A stretch of DNA of 51,702 nucleotides from Kiritimatiellia bacterium (GTDB lineage Bacteria > Verrucomicrobiota > Kiritimatiellia > RFP12 > UBA1067), in contig JAGCVN010000137.1 in the NCBI GenBank assembly GCA_017962315.1, positions 1 to 51,702 of the forward strand, in the 5' to 3' direction. The number at the start of each line of letters is the position of its first letter. Within the stretch, counting starts at the first letter, position 1. The translations under genes and the position numbers were made by a program. Shown here in pieces: positions 25,049-34,344 of the stretch. The notes beneath the pieces were generated by a model. That model ran no database searches, was not told where the DNA came from, and saw only the letters and a program-made list of their open reading frames with translations.

Positions 25049-26020
25049 TTAAGCTGTCATCTTCTCCTGCGGGAATGTCCCGCAAATGCGCACAGGACTA
25101 CGCACCTTGTCCAACCAGACCGCCTGGTCCCGTGCCACGAACGCCCCCGTTCCCGGAAGCGCCTGGCAGGCGGTCACAATCTCCTTCCACTCCATACCGA
25201 GGAACGCCGTCGAAAGTGCGTCTGCCGTAGCCGCATCCGGCGCATAACTCCATGCACCGGCGTGCCGCGTCGCCGCGACACCTTTACGCGCATCGACCAC
25301 ATGCAATCCCTGTTCCTCAAAGCCCGATCCGCCGACCGCCCCGTTTGCAAGGCGCAACGCACCGAACTTTGCCCGTTCGCGCCAGTCGCCGCCGATCGTC
25401 ACCGGCCACCCCGGTTTCCCATCGCCGACATCGCCGACCGCAAGCACCGAACTGGTCCCGCCGTGGAAGAGGAAATTCCCCATTTCCCACTCGTTTACAA
25501 GCATTTCTCGTGCCAAGTCCAAGGCAAAGCCTTTTCCTATGGCGCCGAAATCCAGTTCCACGGGGGTGGGACGTCCGAGCCTGTCGGCCTTGACGCTAAC
25601 GAGGAAATGGTCGGGGTCCAGCACAAGGCGGGACATCCCGCAGCGCGCCACCACATCTTCCCGTTCTTCGTCGGTCAACGCAGTCCAACGGTTGTTGACT
25701 TTCCGCAAGGCGTCCATCACCGGCCCGACGGTCACGTCGAACGCCCCGCCCGTCGCCGCGCAGACTTCCGTCGCCTTCAAGAGCAGGTCCATCGTCTCCT
25801 TATTGACGCGGTAGACCTGCCCCGGCGCGAGCTGGGCGATCATCGCGACTTCGCTGACGTTCAGAAACCGGCTGATCTGCAACTCGATCCGGTCGACGAG
25901 GGAGAACGCATGGAACGCCGCGCTTTCCGCGATATCCCGCTCCTCCCCGGCGATCATCAGTTCGAACACCGTCGCCATCGCGCGGTGTTCGAACTTCAAA
26001 ACTAGACCGGGTGCGTCCAC
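25049..26020 (-). CDS. apbE: FAD:protein FMN transferase ApbE
   Basis: 323 residues, GTG start at 26020 behind GGGGAG. The enzyme attaches FMN covalently to a Thr in a target protein, using FAD and magnesium. Family motifs: RAMATVFELMI at the start, GGAFDVTVGPVMDALR, LDFGAIGKGFALDLA and HVVDARKG, followed by APDAATADALSTAFLGM. No lipoprotein or Sec signal is visible, although many ApbE proteins are exported; the N-terminus MDAPGLVLKFEHRAM suggests a cytoplasmic form or a lost signal. It lies 10 bp after the multiheme cytochrome gene, so the flavinylation target is probably in this operon. Confidence 0.92.
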   Translation of the reverse strand: MDAPGLVLKFEHRAMATVFELMIAGEERDIAESAAFHAFSLVDRIELQISRFLNVSEVAMIAQLAPGQVYRVNKETMDLLLKATEVCAATGGAFDVTVGPVMDALRKVNNRWTALTDEEREDVVARCGMSRLVLDPDHFLVSVKADRLGRPTPVELDFGAIGKGFALDLAREMLVNEWEMGNFLFHGGTSSVLAVGDVGDGKPGWPVTIGGDWRERAKFGALRLANGAVGGSGFEEQGLHVVDARKGVAATRHAGAWSYAPDAATADALSTAFLGMEWKEIVTACQALPGTGAFVARDQAVWLDKVRSPVRICGTFPQEKMTA

Positions 26021-26030
26021 GCCGACTCCC

Positions 26031-29024
26031 CTACTCCTTCCGTCCGCCGCTGATCAGCATCCAGACGGAAACCGCAAGGAAACAGAACGTCGAACAGCGG
26101 TGCGCCTGGAGCAGTACCTTCTGCCAGCCGTCGCCGAAGATCGTCATCATCGGCGCGACGGCAGTGAAGACCACAAGGACGGCGAGCGTCATCGCCAGCA
26201 TCCACCAGAAGGAACGCTTCGACGCCAGACGGTTCTTGCCCCGGAACCAGATCAACGCCAGCAACGCGGCACAGAAGAGGCCGCCCGCACACTGGTGAAG
26301 GACTAGCCAGTACCCCGTCATTCCGCCGCAGAACCAGCCGATGCCGCCGGAAAGTCCGAGGTACGTCCCGGCGAGACACATCGCCAGACCGGACAGACGG
26401 TTGACCGTGACCGCCAGTTTCTCGCATTTCGTACCATAGGGGATTCCGCCCTTGCCAAGGAAGGCGGGGACTGCCGCCGCCGTGAAGGTGACCGCGACGA
26501 GCGCGAGAATCGCAAAGACAACCCAGAGGAAAACCTTGAAGAAGGGCCGGACCAGGAACATCGCGCCGAAGAGGCGGTTGTAGCTTCCGGAGACCTTCAT
26601 CATGTCGCACTGGCGGAGCACCGTGTTCCGCGCCGTCAGCAGAGGCCCGGTCGAAGCAACCTTCCCGAAAAAGAATTTCGAGTCGGCTGTATGGCAGTCG
26701 GCGCATTTCACCGGCTTCGCACCGCGCGCCAGACGCGCCGAACGAACATCGTGTCCGAGCGCCCAGGAGACAGGTTCGGCGGCCTTTTCCTCGTTCGCGG
26801 CGAGCTTGCCGTCGACGAGTTCCCAGACCTTCCCGTGCCCGACGTAGACCGGCTTTTCGATCTTCGCCGCAGCGAGCTTCTGGAGCGTTTCGGCGACCAT
26901 CTCTTCCGTGAGCGTCGCGCCGGATCCGACGAGCTGTACAACCGACTTGAACGTCCGCGCATCGGTTACCGAGGTGAACGCCTTCGCCTTTTCGTCGTAG
27001 AACCCGAAGTCCACCGGGGAGGCCGAGGCGGAATAGGTCTCGTTGGTAAGTTGCTTCTCTCCGACGGGAATATAAAAGACTCTACCGGATGTAACCACGG
27101 CGCCCCGCTTTGCCACATCGTAAAGCGGACTGGCTTCGAGCGTCGTAATCAGGTTATTGATCTTCGTGGTCTTCGCCTCTTTTTCATCGCCGTAGCGCGA
27201 GGTCAACTCCTGGACGAAATCCTCCTTGACTCTGGAGGCGATCTCTTCGCGGCGCGTTTTCTGCTCATCGGCCTTCAACTTGTCGAACGTTTCCTTTTCG
27301 TCCTGTACAAGCCGTTCGGTGATCGTCTCCATATCCTTCGCGAATTCCGCGACCTTCTTTTCGGCTTCCGCCGCGCAATCGAGCGCGGGGTCATAAGAAG
27401 CCGGGACAATCTCGACGCAGGCCTTCACGCCGGTGGGGATCGCCTTCTCGAGGGCGTCCTGCACAAGTTTGACAGAAAGCGCAGGTTCCACCTTCTCCTG
27501 CTTCGCCTTAGGTACGGAACGCTCCGCATCGCGGACGTAGACGTATCCGTCGCTTATGCCGGACTGTTCGCCAAACAAAACGGGAATGCCGTCCACATTG
27601 GTCCGGTAGAGCTTGCCTTCCACCGCTAGCACGGGGCGGAAACCCGTTGCCGCGATATTGGGATCGGTGTCCAGCATACGCAGGATGTCGCCGACGTCCT
27701 TCATCGCGCTCAACGTCTTGCCGGCGATTTCGGCGACCTTTTCGGCGGCGATCGGTTTCACGCCGTCACCTTCACGGACACCCCAGTAGGCGGGCCAGAC
27801 GATCCGGCGGGGTTCAATCTTCCCGGTCTTCTCGTTACGGACGAACACCGGCTCCTGGATGGACGGGAAGTCGGTCAACCACTTAGCGCGCCCGTAGACG
27901 CCCATGCGGTTGGCACGGCTGGTCGTGACCGTCCCGAGTTCACCGTCCTTTGTCACGCCGCTGTGGCAGACGGTACAGGAAAGCACCTCAAAGTGCGTGA
28001 CTGGGAACCCGACGTGGTTCGGAACGGGGGCGCCGTAACGTCCGGCCTTCCCATTCTTCGCAACGTGGCACCCGGCGCAGGAAAACGGGTTGACCTTGCC
28101 GCACACCCCTTTTTCGCCGCACACGCGCTCGACACCCCGGTTGATGTTGTGCGAGACGTCGTTCTTGTGGCAGTCCGTACAGGACATTCCCGCACGAAGG
28201 TGAACGTCACGCTCGGTGTCCATACGCGAAACACCCGCCTGGGTTACGCCGTGGCAGTTCAGGCAATTGTCGCTGCGCGGCTCATCGACGGGGAACACCA
28301 TGCGGTTCTTGGCGTCGAACTTCGCGGGGTTGTAGGTGATGCGCGGAGGGACGCGGAAGATGCTGTCGTCCTTGTTCGGCCCGTTGAGCAGCCCCCAGTA
28401 TTCCGGCATACGCGACGCCATGCCGTCCACATCGCCGAATCCCATCGCGGCGCTCATCGCGAACGCGAAATTTTCGCGGGACATCTGCTTGACATACTCG
28501 CTGTGGTCGTAGAGGCCAGACTTGTCATGACAGGCGAAACAGTTGACCTCCAGCCCGCCGGAGACGTTCCACCGGCCGCACAGGAGTCCATCCTCATCCG
28601 GACTGGCGACACCGCCACCGGGGAGGTTGCGCCCGAAGGCGCGGGTGAACGCGAAATCATCCATGCCGACGTCGGCGGGCTTGAACGTACCGGACCAGCC
28701 GCGAAGGCTGACCGGGAGCTGGACGCCCGTCGCGAGATCGACCAGGAACCAGGGTTCGCCGGCGCGTCCGGGACAGACGTTCGTCGAACCTGCGTTGAAG
28801 TGCCAGCCCTTGGCGATCGTGTCGTAGTCATGGCAGAGGATGCAGGTTGTGCGGGTACTGAAAGGCAGCGCGTTCGGATCGGACGGCGCGATGGAGTCGC
28901 CGAGCAGGTCGCGCGCCTCGAGCCGGTGTACGGGCGGAACCTTGCCGCCGTCATAATGCGACGGCGCGGCAGCGGTCGCGGCAAACGCCGCACCGGCTGA
29001 CAGGGTTATAAGCAAATGCTTCAT
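26031..29024 (-). CDS. Seven-heme cytochrome c with C-terminal b-cytochrome-like membrane domain
   Basis: 997 residues from ATG 29024 (AAAGGA site); MKHLLITLSAGAAFAATAAA is a signal peptide. Heme c motifs: CILCH 61, CFACH 162, CLNCH 254, CTDCH 282, CAGCH 316, CTVCH 350 and CADCH 774. Between the sixth and seventh lies a charged, probably coiled-coil segment (about 545-620). It is followed by SGATLTEEM (701-709), which resembles the Thr flavinylation motif used by ApbE. The last 200 residues have about five membrane helices; His residues in LVLHQCAGG and LLQAHRC could bind heme b. This suggests electron exchange between membrane quinones and periplasmic hemes. The terminal substrate is unknown. 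Confidence 0.85.
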   Translation of the reverse strand: MKHLLITLSAGAAFAATAAAPSHYDGGKVPPVHRLEARDLLGDSIAPSDPNALPFSTRTTCILCHDYDTIAKGWHFNAGSTNVCPGRAGEPWFLVDLATGVQLPVSLRGWSGTFKPADVGMDDFAFTRAFGRNLPGGGVASPDEDGLLCGRWNVSGGLEVNCFACHDKSGLYDHSEYVKQMSRENFAFAMSAAMGFGDVDGMASRMPEYWGLLNGPNKDDSIFRVPPRITYNPAKFDAKNRMVFPVDEPRSDNCLNCHGVTQAGVSRMDTERDVHLRAGMSCTDCHKNDVSHNINRGVERVCGEKGVCGKVNPFSCAGCHVAKNGKAGRYGAPVPNHVGFPVTHFEVLSCTVCHSGVTKDGELGTVTTSRANRMGVYGRAKWLTDFPSIQEPVFVRNEKTGKIEPRRIVWPAYWGVREGDGVKPIAAEKVAEIAGKTLSAMKDVGDILRMLDTDPNIAATGFRPVLAVEGKLYRTNVDGIPVLFGEQSGISDGYVYVRDAERSVPKAKQEKVEPALSVKLVQDALEKAIPTGVKACVEIVPASYDPALDCAAEAEKKVAEFAKDMETITERLVQDEKETFDKLKADEQKTRREEIASRVKEDFVQELTSRYGDEKEAKTTKINNLITTLEASPLYDVAKRGAVVTSGRVFYIPVGEKQLTNETYSASASPVDFGFYDEKAKAFTSVTDARTFKSVVQLVGSGATLTEEMVAETLQKLAAAKIEKPVYVGHGKVWELVDGKLAANEEKAAEPVSWALGHDVRSARLARGAKPVKCADCHTADSKFFFGKVASTGPLLTARNTVLRQCDMMKVSGSYNRLFGAMFLVRPFFKVFLWVVFAILALVAVTFTAAAVPAFLGKGGIPYGTKCEKLAVTVNRLSGLAMCLAGTYLGLSGGIGWFCGGMTGYWLVLHQCAGGLFCAALLALIWFRGKNRLASKRSFWWMLAMTLAVLVVFTAVAPMMTIFGDGWQKVLLQAHRCSTFCFLAVSVWMLISGGRKE

Positions 29025-29061
29025 GGGAAATCCTTTCACGTTGGGTGTGTCCCCTACCCGT

Positions 29062-30456
29062 TCAAGCGTTTTTCGGCTGTTCGCCCATCGCCTTCGCGGG
29101 GTCGTGCTTGGCATCAGCCGGAACCTTGAAGTCTTCCGGCTTGAAGTAAATCGTCTTGCCCTCGGCGACGGAGCGGTTCGCCGCCAACACCGCCACGGCG
29201 GACTCGTACGCCAGCTCGGCGTCGCAGTTCAGCAACTTGGCGTCCTTCCGGCGGACGGCGAGGAAGAAGTTTTCCAAGTGCGGCATGTGCGCGGGCTTGA
29301 CCAGTTCGACCGGCAACGGAAGTCCGGCCGCGGCCTTGGTGACACGCGAGTCGAGGGAGATGTCGTTCGACCGTTCAACCGCCAGCGGGACGGGCGTCTT
29401 GCTCTCGTTGAGGATGCCCATCTTCGTAAAGCGCGTCCAGTCCTTGCCCGGCTCCGGCGCGGCGGTGTTGCCGCGCGCGGAGATTTCGGAGAGCGTGAGG
29501 TAACCGTCCTCGCCCATGAACTGCTCGTAGAAGCCGCCACGGGAAGAAGTGGTCAACACCTGGTAGAATGCGCGGTTGATCAGCCCTTCCTTCGTTTTGA
29601 ACTGGTAGATCGCCATCACGTTATCGTTCATCTGGCGGTTGTAGTAGTCGTTGCCACCGACCGCCGTGACCGCGATGGGGGCGCAATCCCAGACCCAGAA
29701 GAAGAGGTCGATCTGGTGCGAACCGAGGTCAACCATCGGGCCGCCGCCGTACTTCGCGAACCAGCGCCAGTTGAGGAACTGCTCCATGTTCTCGTAGCCG
29801 TACTTCTGAAGCGTCTCGATAGGGATGTTCAGACGCGACGACTTGATCGTGGTGAACGGCGCCACGGAACGGTTCCACTGTGCGTAGGCATGGGTGATGC
29901 GTCCCAGGACGCGGTTTTCACGCATGACCGTGTTGATGGCGTGCATATAGCGCGGATTGGAACGGCGCTGGTGGCCGATCTGCAGCGGAAGACCGGTCTC
30001 GCGGGCGGCGAGGACCATCTCGCGGGCGCGGGAGAGCTGGTTGGACATCTCCTTCTCGCAATAGACGGGCTTGCCCTTACGGAGGCAGTAGCAGGCGTGT
30101 TCGGCGTGCATCCAGTCCGGCGTGGCGACGACGACCGCGTCGATGTTCTTATCCTCCTTGTCCAACATCTCGCGATAGTCTTCATAGATGTTGATGTTAT
30201 GGCCGAGCGCGCGGAGACGGCCTTTCGCCATCTTGCGGCGGACCTCCCAGATGTCGCAGAGCGCGCGGATGCGGATACCGGGGATCTTGACGCAGTCGTC
30301 GGTCAGGATTTCGCCTTCGGCACCATACCCGATGATGGCGATATTGAGCTGGTCGTCGGCAGGTCCGATCACGCCCTCTTCGGCATGGAGGATGCTGAAC
30401 GTCGGGAGCACGGCGGCTCCGGCTGCGGTTGTCTTGAGGAAGTTTCTTCTGTTCAT
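29062..30456 (-). CDS. Tat-exported Gfo/Idh/MocA family oxidoreductase
   Basis: 464 residues from ATG 30456 (AAAGGAG site). MNRRNFLKTTAAGAAVLPT is a twin-arginine signal. The Rossmann fold is marked by IAIIGYGAEGEILT, DAVVVATPDWMHAEHA and PVYCEKEMSNQLSRAREMV, with the family Lys in CEKEM. GGGPMVDLGSHQIDLFFW carries the conserved Asp and His of the substrate pocket. Unlike the copy at 3992-5401 this one keeps the catalytic Lys. It stands between ETF-quinone oxidoreductase and the multiheme cytochrome, so its reducing equivalents may feed that chain. The sugar or cyclitol substrate is unknown. Confidence 0.88.
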   Translation of the reverse strand: MNRRNFLKTTAAGAAVLPTFSILHAEEGVIGPADDQLNIAIIGYGAEGEILTDDCVKIPGIRIRALCDIWEVRRKMAKGRLRALGHNINIYEDYREMLDKEDKNIDAVVVATPDWMHAEHACYCLRKGKPVYCEKEMSNQLSRAREMVLAARETGLPLQIGHQRRSNPRYMHAINTVMRENRVLGRITHAYAQWNRSVAPFTTIKSSRLNIPIETLQKYGYENMEQFLNWRWFAKYGGGPMVDLGSHQIDLFFWVWDCAPIAVTAVGGNDYYNRQMNDNVMAIYQFKTKEGLINRAFYQVLTTSSRGGFYEQFMGEDGYLTLSEISARGNTAAPEPGKDWTRFTKMGILNESKTPVPLAVERSNDISLDSRVTKAAAGLPLPVELVKPAHMPHLENFFLAVRRKDAKLLNCDAELAYESAVAVLAANRSVAEGKTIYFKPEDFKVPADAKHDPAKAMGEQPKNA

Positions 30457-30479
30457 GGTCTGTTGCTCCTTTCGTTCGT

Positions 30480-32129
30480 TTACATTCGCGTGTACCGGGG
30501 GCCGTCTCCGCCTTGCGGGAACGTCCACTCGATGTTGTGGCAAGGATCCTTGATCTGGCATGTCTTGCAGTGCAGACAGTTGGAAAAATCGACGTGGATC
30601 CGGCCGTCCTCCAGGCGGTAGACCTCTGCCGGACAGAAACGCAGACAGGGCGCCCCGTAGGTTTTCAGGCACTCCGCACACTTTCCGGGATCGAGAATAC
30701 GCAGATGGCAGGGCTGGTCTTCGTCGTGGATCGTGCCGGACATGAACACGTCCGTCAGCTTGTCCACGGAGAGCGGGCCGCCGGGCAACGCGGGCGCTTC
30801 GGGAAGACGCCCGCCGCGCAAGGGCAGCGTCGCCTCGGCGTCCCCCTCCATCGGCACCTGCCAGAACGGGAACGCGCCGAATGTCGCCCACGCGCATCCC
30901 GCCGCCATCACGCCCAGCAACGTGTTGATGGAGAACGGGGCGCGGACGTTGCGGACGCGCTTCAACTGCTTCCAACCGTCGGTCTTCTTCAACGCGGCGC
31001 CGTAGGCGCGGAGGGCGTCGAGCGAGAAATCGCCCCGCTCCCAGCAGTCGGCGAGCGTGTCACCCGCACAGACGCCGGACTCGATTGCGATGTGCGCCCC
31101 CTTGATACGCAACGTGTCCACCAGCCCCGCGCCGTCGCCGACGATCAACGCGCCATCCGCCACGACCTCGGGCACGGAATAGTAACCGCCCTCCGGAATC
31201 ACCTTCGCGCCGTAGGCGACCGTCTTGCCGTCCTTGATGTGCCCGGCGAGCGTCGGATGCGCCTTGAAAAGGCGGAACAGACTGTGCGGATCGACCTCCG
31301 GATGCGCGTAGTCGAGCGCGTAGGCGTAGCAGATCATCACCTGCGTCGGCGACGTGTGGTAGACGAATCCGCCGCCGTAGGTCGCCATGTCCGCAGGATA
31401 TCCGAACGTGTGGGCGATCTCGCCGTTGCGTTCCTTGTTCTCCGGCACGTCGATGATCTCCTTGATCCCGACGGCATAACTTTGCGGACGCGCGCCCTGC
31501 AACCCCTTCTCTTCGATCAGGCGGTTGGTGAGGATGCCGCACCCGCCCTCGCCGAGGATGACGCACTTGGCGTGGACTTCCCCGCCCGGCGTGAAATTGC
31601 TCTTGTGCGCACCTTTCCCGTCAACGCCCTTGTCGCCGATCTTCACGCCGACGACGCGGCCGTTGCCGTCCTCGATCAACTCCGTCGCGGCAAAGCCGGT
31701 GTAGACCTCCGCGCCCTCCTTCTCCGCAATGTCGGCGAAGTACTGCGTCAACTTCGTGAGCGAGCCGACGGGATACCCTTTGTCCTGCATCATCGGCGGG
31801 ACCCACGGGACCGGAAGCGAGTGTTTCGCGTCGAGCAGGACGTGGAACGCCTCCTTCGTGACCGTCGCGGCAAAGGGACGGTTGCGGTTCTTTTCACTGG
31901 TCAGTCCGTCGATCTCCTCGTCCGTCAGGAACCCCTTGAGGCAGGCGGTGTCGAAGACAAGGCCGGAAAGTACGTGGCTTCCGACGCTGCGGCCCTTGTC
32001 GATGACCATCACGCGCGGCAGCGCCTTGGCGCCGCGCGCCTTAAGCGTCCGCAGAATCCGGATCGCCGCGGAAAGCGAGGCGACGCCCGCCCCCACGCAG
32101 AGGATGTCCGTTTGAATCGCGTTTCCCAT
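30480..32129 (-). CDS. Electron-transfer flavoprotein-quinone oxidoreductase (ETF-QO/FixCX-type)
   Basis: 549 residues, full length for the family, ATG 32129 with AGGAAGGA. It moves electrons from ETF through FAD and a [4Fe-4S] cluster to membrane quinone. The FAD-binding start is GAGVASLSAAIRI (GAGPAGLS in most relatives), followed by KGRSVGSHVLSG, GEGGCGILTNRLIEE and a second FAD contact in ALIVGDGAGLVDTLRIKG. The C-terminal ferredoxin domain has CAECLKTYGAPCLRFCP and CLHCKTC. The gene begins 2 bp after the etfA stop. Confidence 0.93.
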   Translation of the reverse strand: MGNAIQTDILCVGAGVASLSAAIRILRTLKARGAKALPRVMVIDKGRSVGSHVLSGLVFDTACLKGFLTDEEIDGLTSEKNRNRPFAATVTKEAFHVLLDAKHSLPVPWVPPMMQDKGYPVGSLTKLTQYFADIAEKEGAEVYTGFAATELIEDGNGRVVGVKIGDKGVDGKGAHKSNFTPGGEVHAKCVILGEGGCGILTNRLIEEKGLQGARPQSYAVGIKEIIDVPENKERNGEIAHTFGYPADMATYGGGFVYHTSPTQVMICYAYALDYAHPEVDPHSLFRLFKAHPTLAGHIKDGKTVAYGAKVIPEGGYYSVPEVVADGALIVGDGAGLVDTLRIKGAHIAIESGVCAGDTLADCWERGDFSLDALRAYGAALKKTDGWKQLKRVRNVRAPFSINTLLGVMAAGCAWATFGAFPFWQVPMEGDAEATLPLRGGRLPEAPALPGGPLSVDKLTDVFMSGTIHDEDQPCHLRILDPGKCAECLKTYGAPCLRFCPAEVYRLEDGRIHVDFSNCLHCKTCQIKDPCHNIEWTFPQGGDGPRYTRM

Positions 32130-32131
32130 GA

Positions 32132-33373
32132 CTATCGTCCTTCCTGCTTGGCCGTTTCCTTCTCCAGCGCGGCGATCAGCTGCGGCAGGATTTCAAAGAC
32201 ATCGCCGACGATGCCGAGGTCGGCGACCCCGAAAATCGGCGCGTTCGGATCGCTGTTGATGGCGATGATGGTGTCGGATGACTTCATACCTTCCAGATGC
32301 TGGATTGCGCCGGAGATTCCGCACGCGAGGTACAGCTTCGGGCAGACCGTCTTCCCCGTCTGCCCCACCTGGTGGGCGACGTCGATCCACCCCGCATCGA
32401 CACAGGCGCGGGAACACCCGACGACACCGCCGAGCATCTTCGCGAGTTTCTCGCACAGGGCGAAGTTCTCCGCCTTCTTCAACCCGCGTCCGCCCGCGAC
32501 GATGATCGAGGCGTCCTGTATGTTCACGGCATTGGGATCGCGGATCGCCTTGACGAGGCGTGTACACGCCTTCGCGAGTTCCAAGACCTCCGGTTTGATC
32601 TCGCCCTTGCGGGAGAAATCCGGCTCCGCCTTTTTGAAAACCTTTGGGCGCACGGTGGACATCTGCGGGCGGTGGTCCGGCGTCATGATCGTCGCCATGA
32701 TGTTCCCGCCGAAAGCCGGGCGCGTCTGGTGCAGGAGCATCGTCTTGCCGTCGGGCGACGGTGCAATCTCCAGCCGGGTGCAGTCTGCGGTCAGTCCCGT
32801 ACGGCAGCGCGTCGCCACGCGGGCGAAAAACGCACGCCCGACGCCCGTCGCACCCGCCAACACCACTTCGGGCTTATGTTCCTCGATCAACTTGCTCAAC
32901 GCCTCGGTGTAGACGTTCGCCTCGTACTGCGCCAGTTCCGGCTGGTCGGCGACGTAGACGACATCCGCGCCGCCGGCGATCAAGCGTTTCGGCTCATCGC
33001 CCAGATTGTGGCCGAGCAGCGCCGCACAAAGGCGGCAGCCCCGCTTGTCGGCAAGCTTGCGCCCCGTCGCCAGCAGCTCGAAGGCGACGTCCAGGACCTT
33101 TCCCCCGTCCTGTTCCGCGAAAACCCAGATGTCCTTGTACGCCGCGAGGTCCGACACGCCGGACTTCTCCGTCTCGACCATCGTGATGGCCTTGAACGGG
33201 CAGCTGGTCACGCACTTGTTGCAGGCGCGGCAGGCGCCGCCGTCCACGACGGCGAGCTTCTGCTTCCGTTCCGGGCGCGTCTCCATGCTCAACGCGCCGA
33301 ACGGACAGTTGTTCACGCACTTCGTACACCCTTTACACTTTTCGGGGTCGATGAAAATCGGTGCATCCGCCAT
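32132..33373 (-). CDS. etfA: Electron transfer flavoprotein alpha subunit with N-terminal 2[4Fe-4S] ferredoxin
   Basis: 413 residues from ATG 33373, whose A is also the last base of the etfB TGA; a GTG three bases upstream is possible. Residues 10-65 hold two ferredoxin motifs, CKGCTKCVNNCPF and CRACNKCVTSCPF. The EtfA domain follows (KDIWVFAEQDGG) and ends in the FAD-binding GGRGLKKAENF, GQTGKTVCPKLYLACGISGAIQH and AINSDPNAPIFGVAD. Ferredoxin-extended EtfA is known from anaerobes, where it pairs with dehydrogenases such as caffeyl-CoA reductase or lactate dehydrogenase. No such dehydrogenase is adjacent here. Confidence 0.94.
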   Translation of the reverse strand: MADAPIFIDPEKCKGCTKCVNNCPFGALSMETRPERKQKLAVVDGGACRACNKCVTSCPFKAITMVETEKSGVSDLAAYKDIWVFAEQDGGKVLDVAFELLATGRKLADKRGCRLCAALLGHNLGDEPKRLIAGGADVVYVADQPELAQYEANVYTEALSKLIEEHKPEVVLAGATGVGRAFFARVATRCRTGLTADCTRLEIAPSPDGKTMLLHQTRPAFGGNIMATIMTPDHRPQMSTVRPKVFKKAEPDFSRKGEIKPEVLELAKACTRLVKAIRDPNAVNIQDASIIVAGGRGLKKAENFALCEKLAKMLGGVVGCSRACVDAGWIDVAHQVGQTGKTVCPKLYLACGISGAIQHLEGMKSSDTIIAINSDPNAPIFGVADLGIVGDVFEILPQLIAALEKETAKQEGR

Positions 33374-34173
33374 CACGCCACCCCCAGTTTCTTTTCTTTC
33401 ATCAACGCGACAATCGCCGCCACGCCGGCGGCGGGATCCTTCGAGGCGTCCACGACGCGCCCGCCCGTCTTGACCGGCGGCGGAAAGGTATCCACCACCT
33501 TCGTCGGGGAACCGTTCAACCCGAGGCGGGCGGGGTCGGCGCCCGTGTCCTTCGCCGTCCAGACCGTGACGGGGGCACGCTTGGCGCGCACCCAGCCGGC
33601 TAGCGTCGCGAACCGCGGCACCGCCGCCTCTTTCACGACCGTCATCACCGCCGGCAGCTTCCCTTCCAGCACGTCGATCCCGGCGTCCATCACCGTCTCG
33701 ACCGTATACGTGCCGTCATCGGCGATCTTCAAATCGCGCACATACGTGACCAGCGGGAAACCGAGGTCTTCGGAAACGCCGGGACCGACCTGAGCGGTGT
33801 CGCCGTCGATCGCCTGTTTGCCGAAAAGGACCAGATCCGGACGGGGGTTGATCTTCTGGATCGCGGTGGTGAGCGCATAGGCGGTCGCCAACGTGTCCGC
33901 GCCCGCGAACGCGCGGTCGGAGAGCAACACGCCGTCATCCGCGCCGCGCGCCAGCGCCTCGCGGATGATCGCGGTCGCCTGGGGAGGTCCCATCGAAACG
34001 ACGGTGACACGCGCCCCCTTCTCGTCTTTGATCCGCAGTGCAACCTCCAAAGCATACTCATCGAACGGGTTCAAGATGCTCTCGACCCCCTCGCGCATCA
34101 ACGTCTTGGTGACCGGATCGATGCTGATTTTCGTCGAATCCGGCACCTGCTTGATACAGACAATCACGTGCAT
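33373..34173 (-). CDS. etfB: Electron transfer flavoprotein beta subunit
   Basis: 266 residues from ATG 34173 (GGGGAGG and GGGAAAG upstream). It starts MHVIVCIKQVPDSTKISID and contains NPFDEYALEVALRIKD, SMGPPQATAIIREALARGAD, LVLFGKQAIDGDTAQVGP and the AAVPRFATLAG strand. Together these define EtfB. GKQAIDGDTAQVGP is the AMP/FAD-binding stretch that can hold the second flavin in bifurcating ETFs, so bifurcation is possible but not shown. First gene of the etfB-etfA-ETF-QO run; its promoter is at 34224-34252. Confidence 0.94.
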   Translation of the reverse strand: MHVIVCIKQVPDSTKISIDPVTKTLMREGVESILNPFDEYALEVALRIKDEKGARVTVVSMGPPQATAIIREALARGADDGVLLSDRAFAGADTLATAYALTTAIQKINPRPDLVLFGKQAIDGDTAQVGPGVSEDLGFPLVTYVRDLKIADDGTYTVETVMDAGIDVLEGKLPAVMTVVKEAAVPRFATLAGWVRAKRAPVTVWTAKDTGADPARLGLNGSPTKVVDTFPPPVKTGGRVVDASKDPAAGVAAIVALMKEKKLGVA

Positions 34174-34223
34174 GGTCTTTCCCGTACCTCCCCAAAACAA
34201 AGAGTTCCGTTGTTAACGCCGCT

Positions 34224-34252
34224 AGTAAAGCATAAAACCAAACCCTTGTCAC
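34224..34252 (-). promoter_or_regulatory. Promoter of the etf cluster
   Basis: On the minus strand GTGACA (34252-34247), a 17-bp spacer and TTTACT (34229-34224) form a sigma70-like promoter. The leader to the etfB start is about 45 nt. Confidence 0.5.
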
Positions 34253-34287
34253 GCAAAAAGCGGAAAGGAATTTTGAGCGGAATCCGA

Positions 34288-34323
34288 AGAACGACGGTCC
34301 GGGATATCCCGGCGCGACGTTCT
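34288..34323. terminator. Hairpin with 14-bp palindrome downstream of the amidohydrolase gene
   Basis: CCGGGATATCCCGG (34299-34312) is a perfect palindrome; outer arms AGAACG and CGTTCT extend an imperfect stem. It lies 21 bp past the amidohydrolase stop and upstream of the etf promoter, so it may insulate the two units. No T tract is seen. Confidence 0.5.
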
Positions 34324-34344
34324 CCGCCGTGCCGTTGGCATGGC

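Noticed and set aside
30513..32912. 799-codon plus-strand open frame opposite ETF-QO and etfA
   Set aside because: Shadow of two clearly identified flavoprotein genes; no signal, motif or ribosome-binding site of its own.
30480..34173. FixABCX genes as a sign of nitrogen fixation
   Set aside because: The same proteins serve general ETF-to-quinone electron transfer; no nif genes are in the window.
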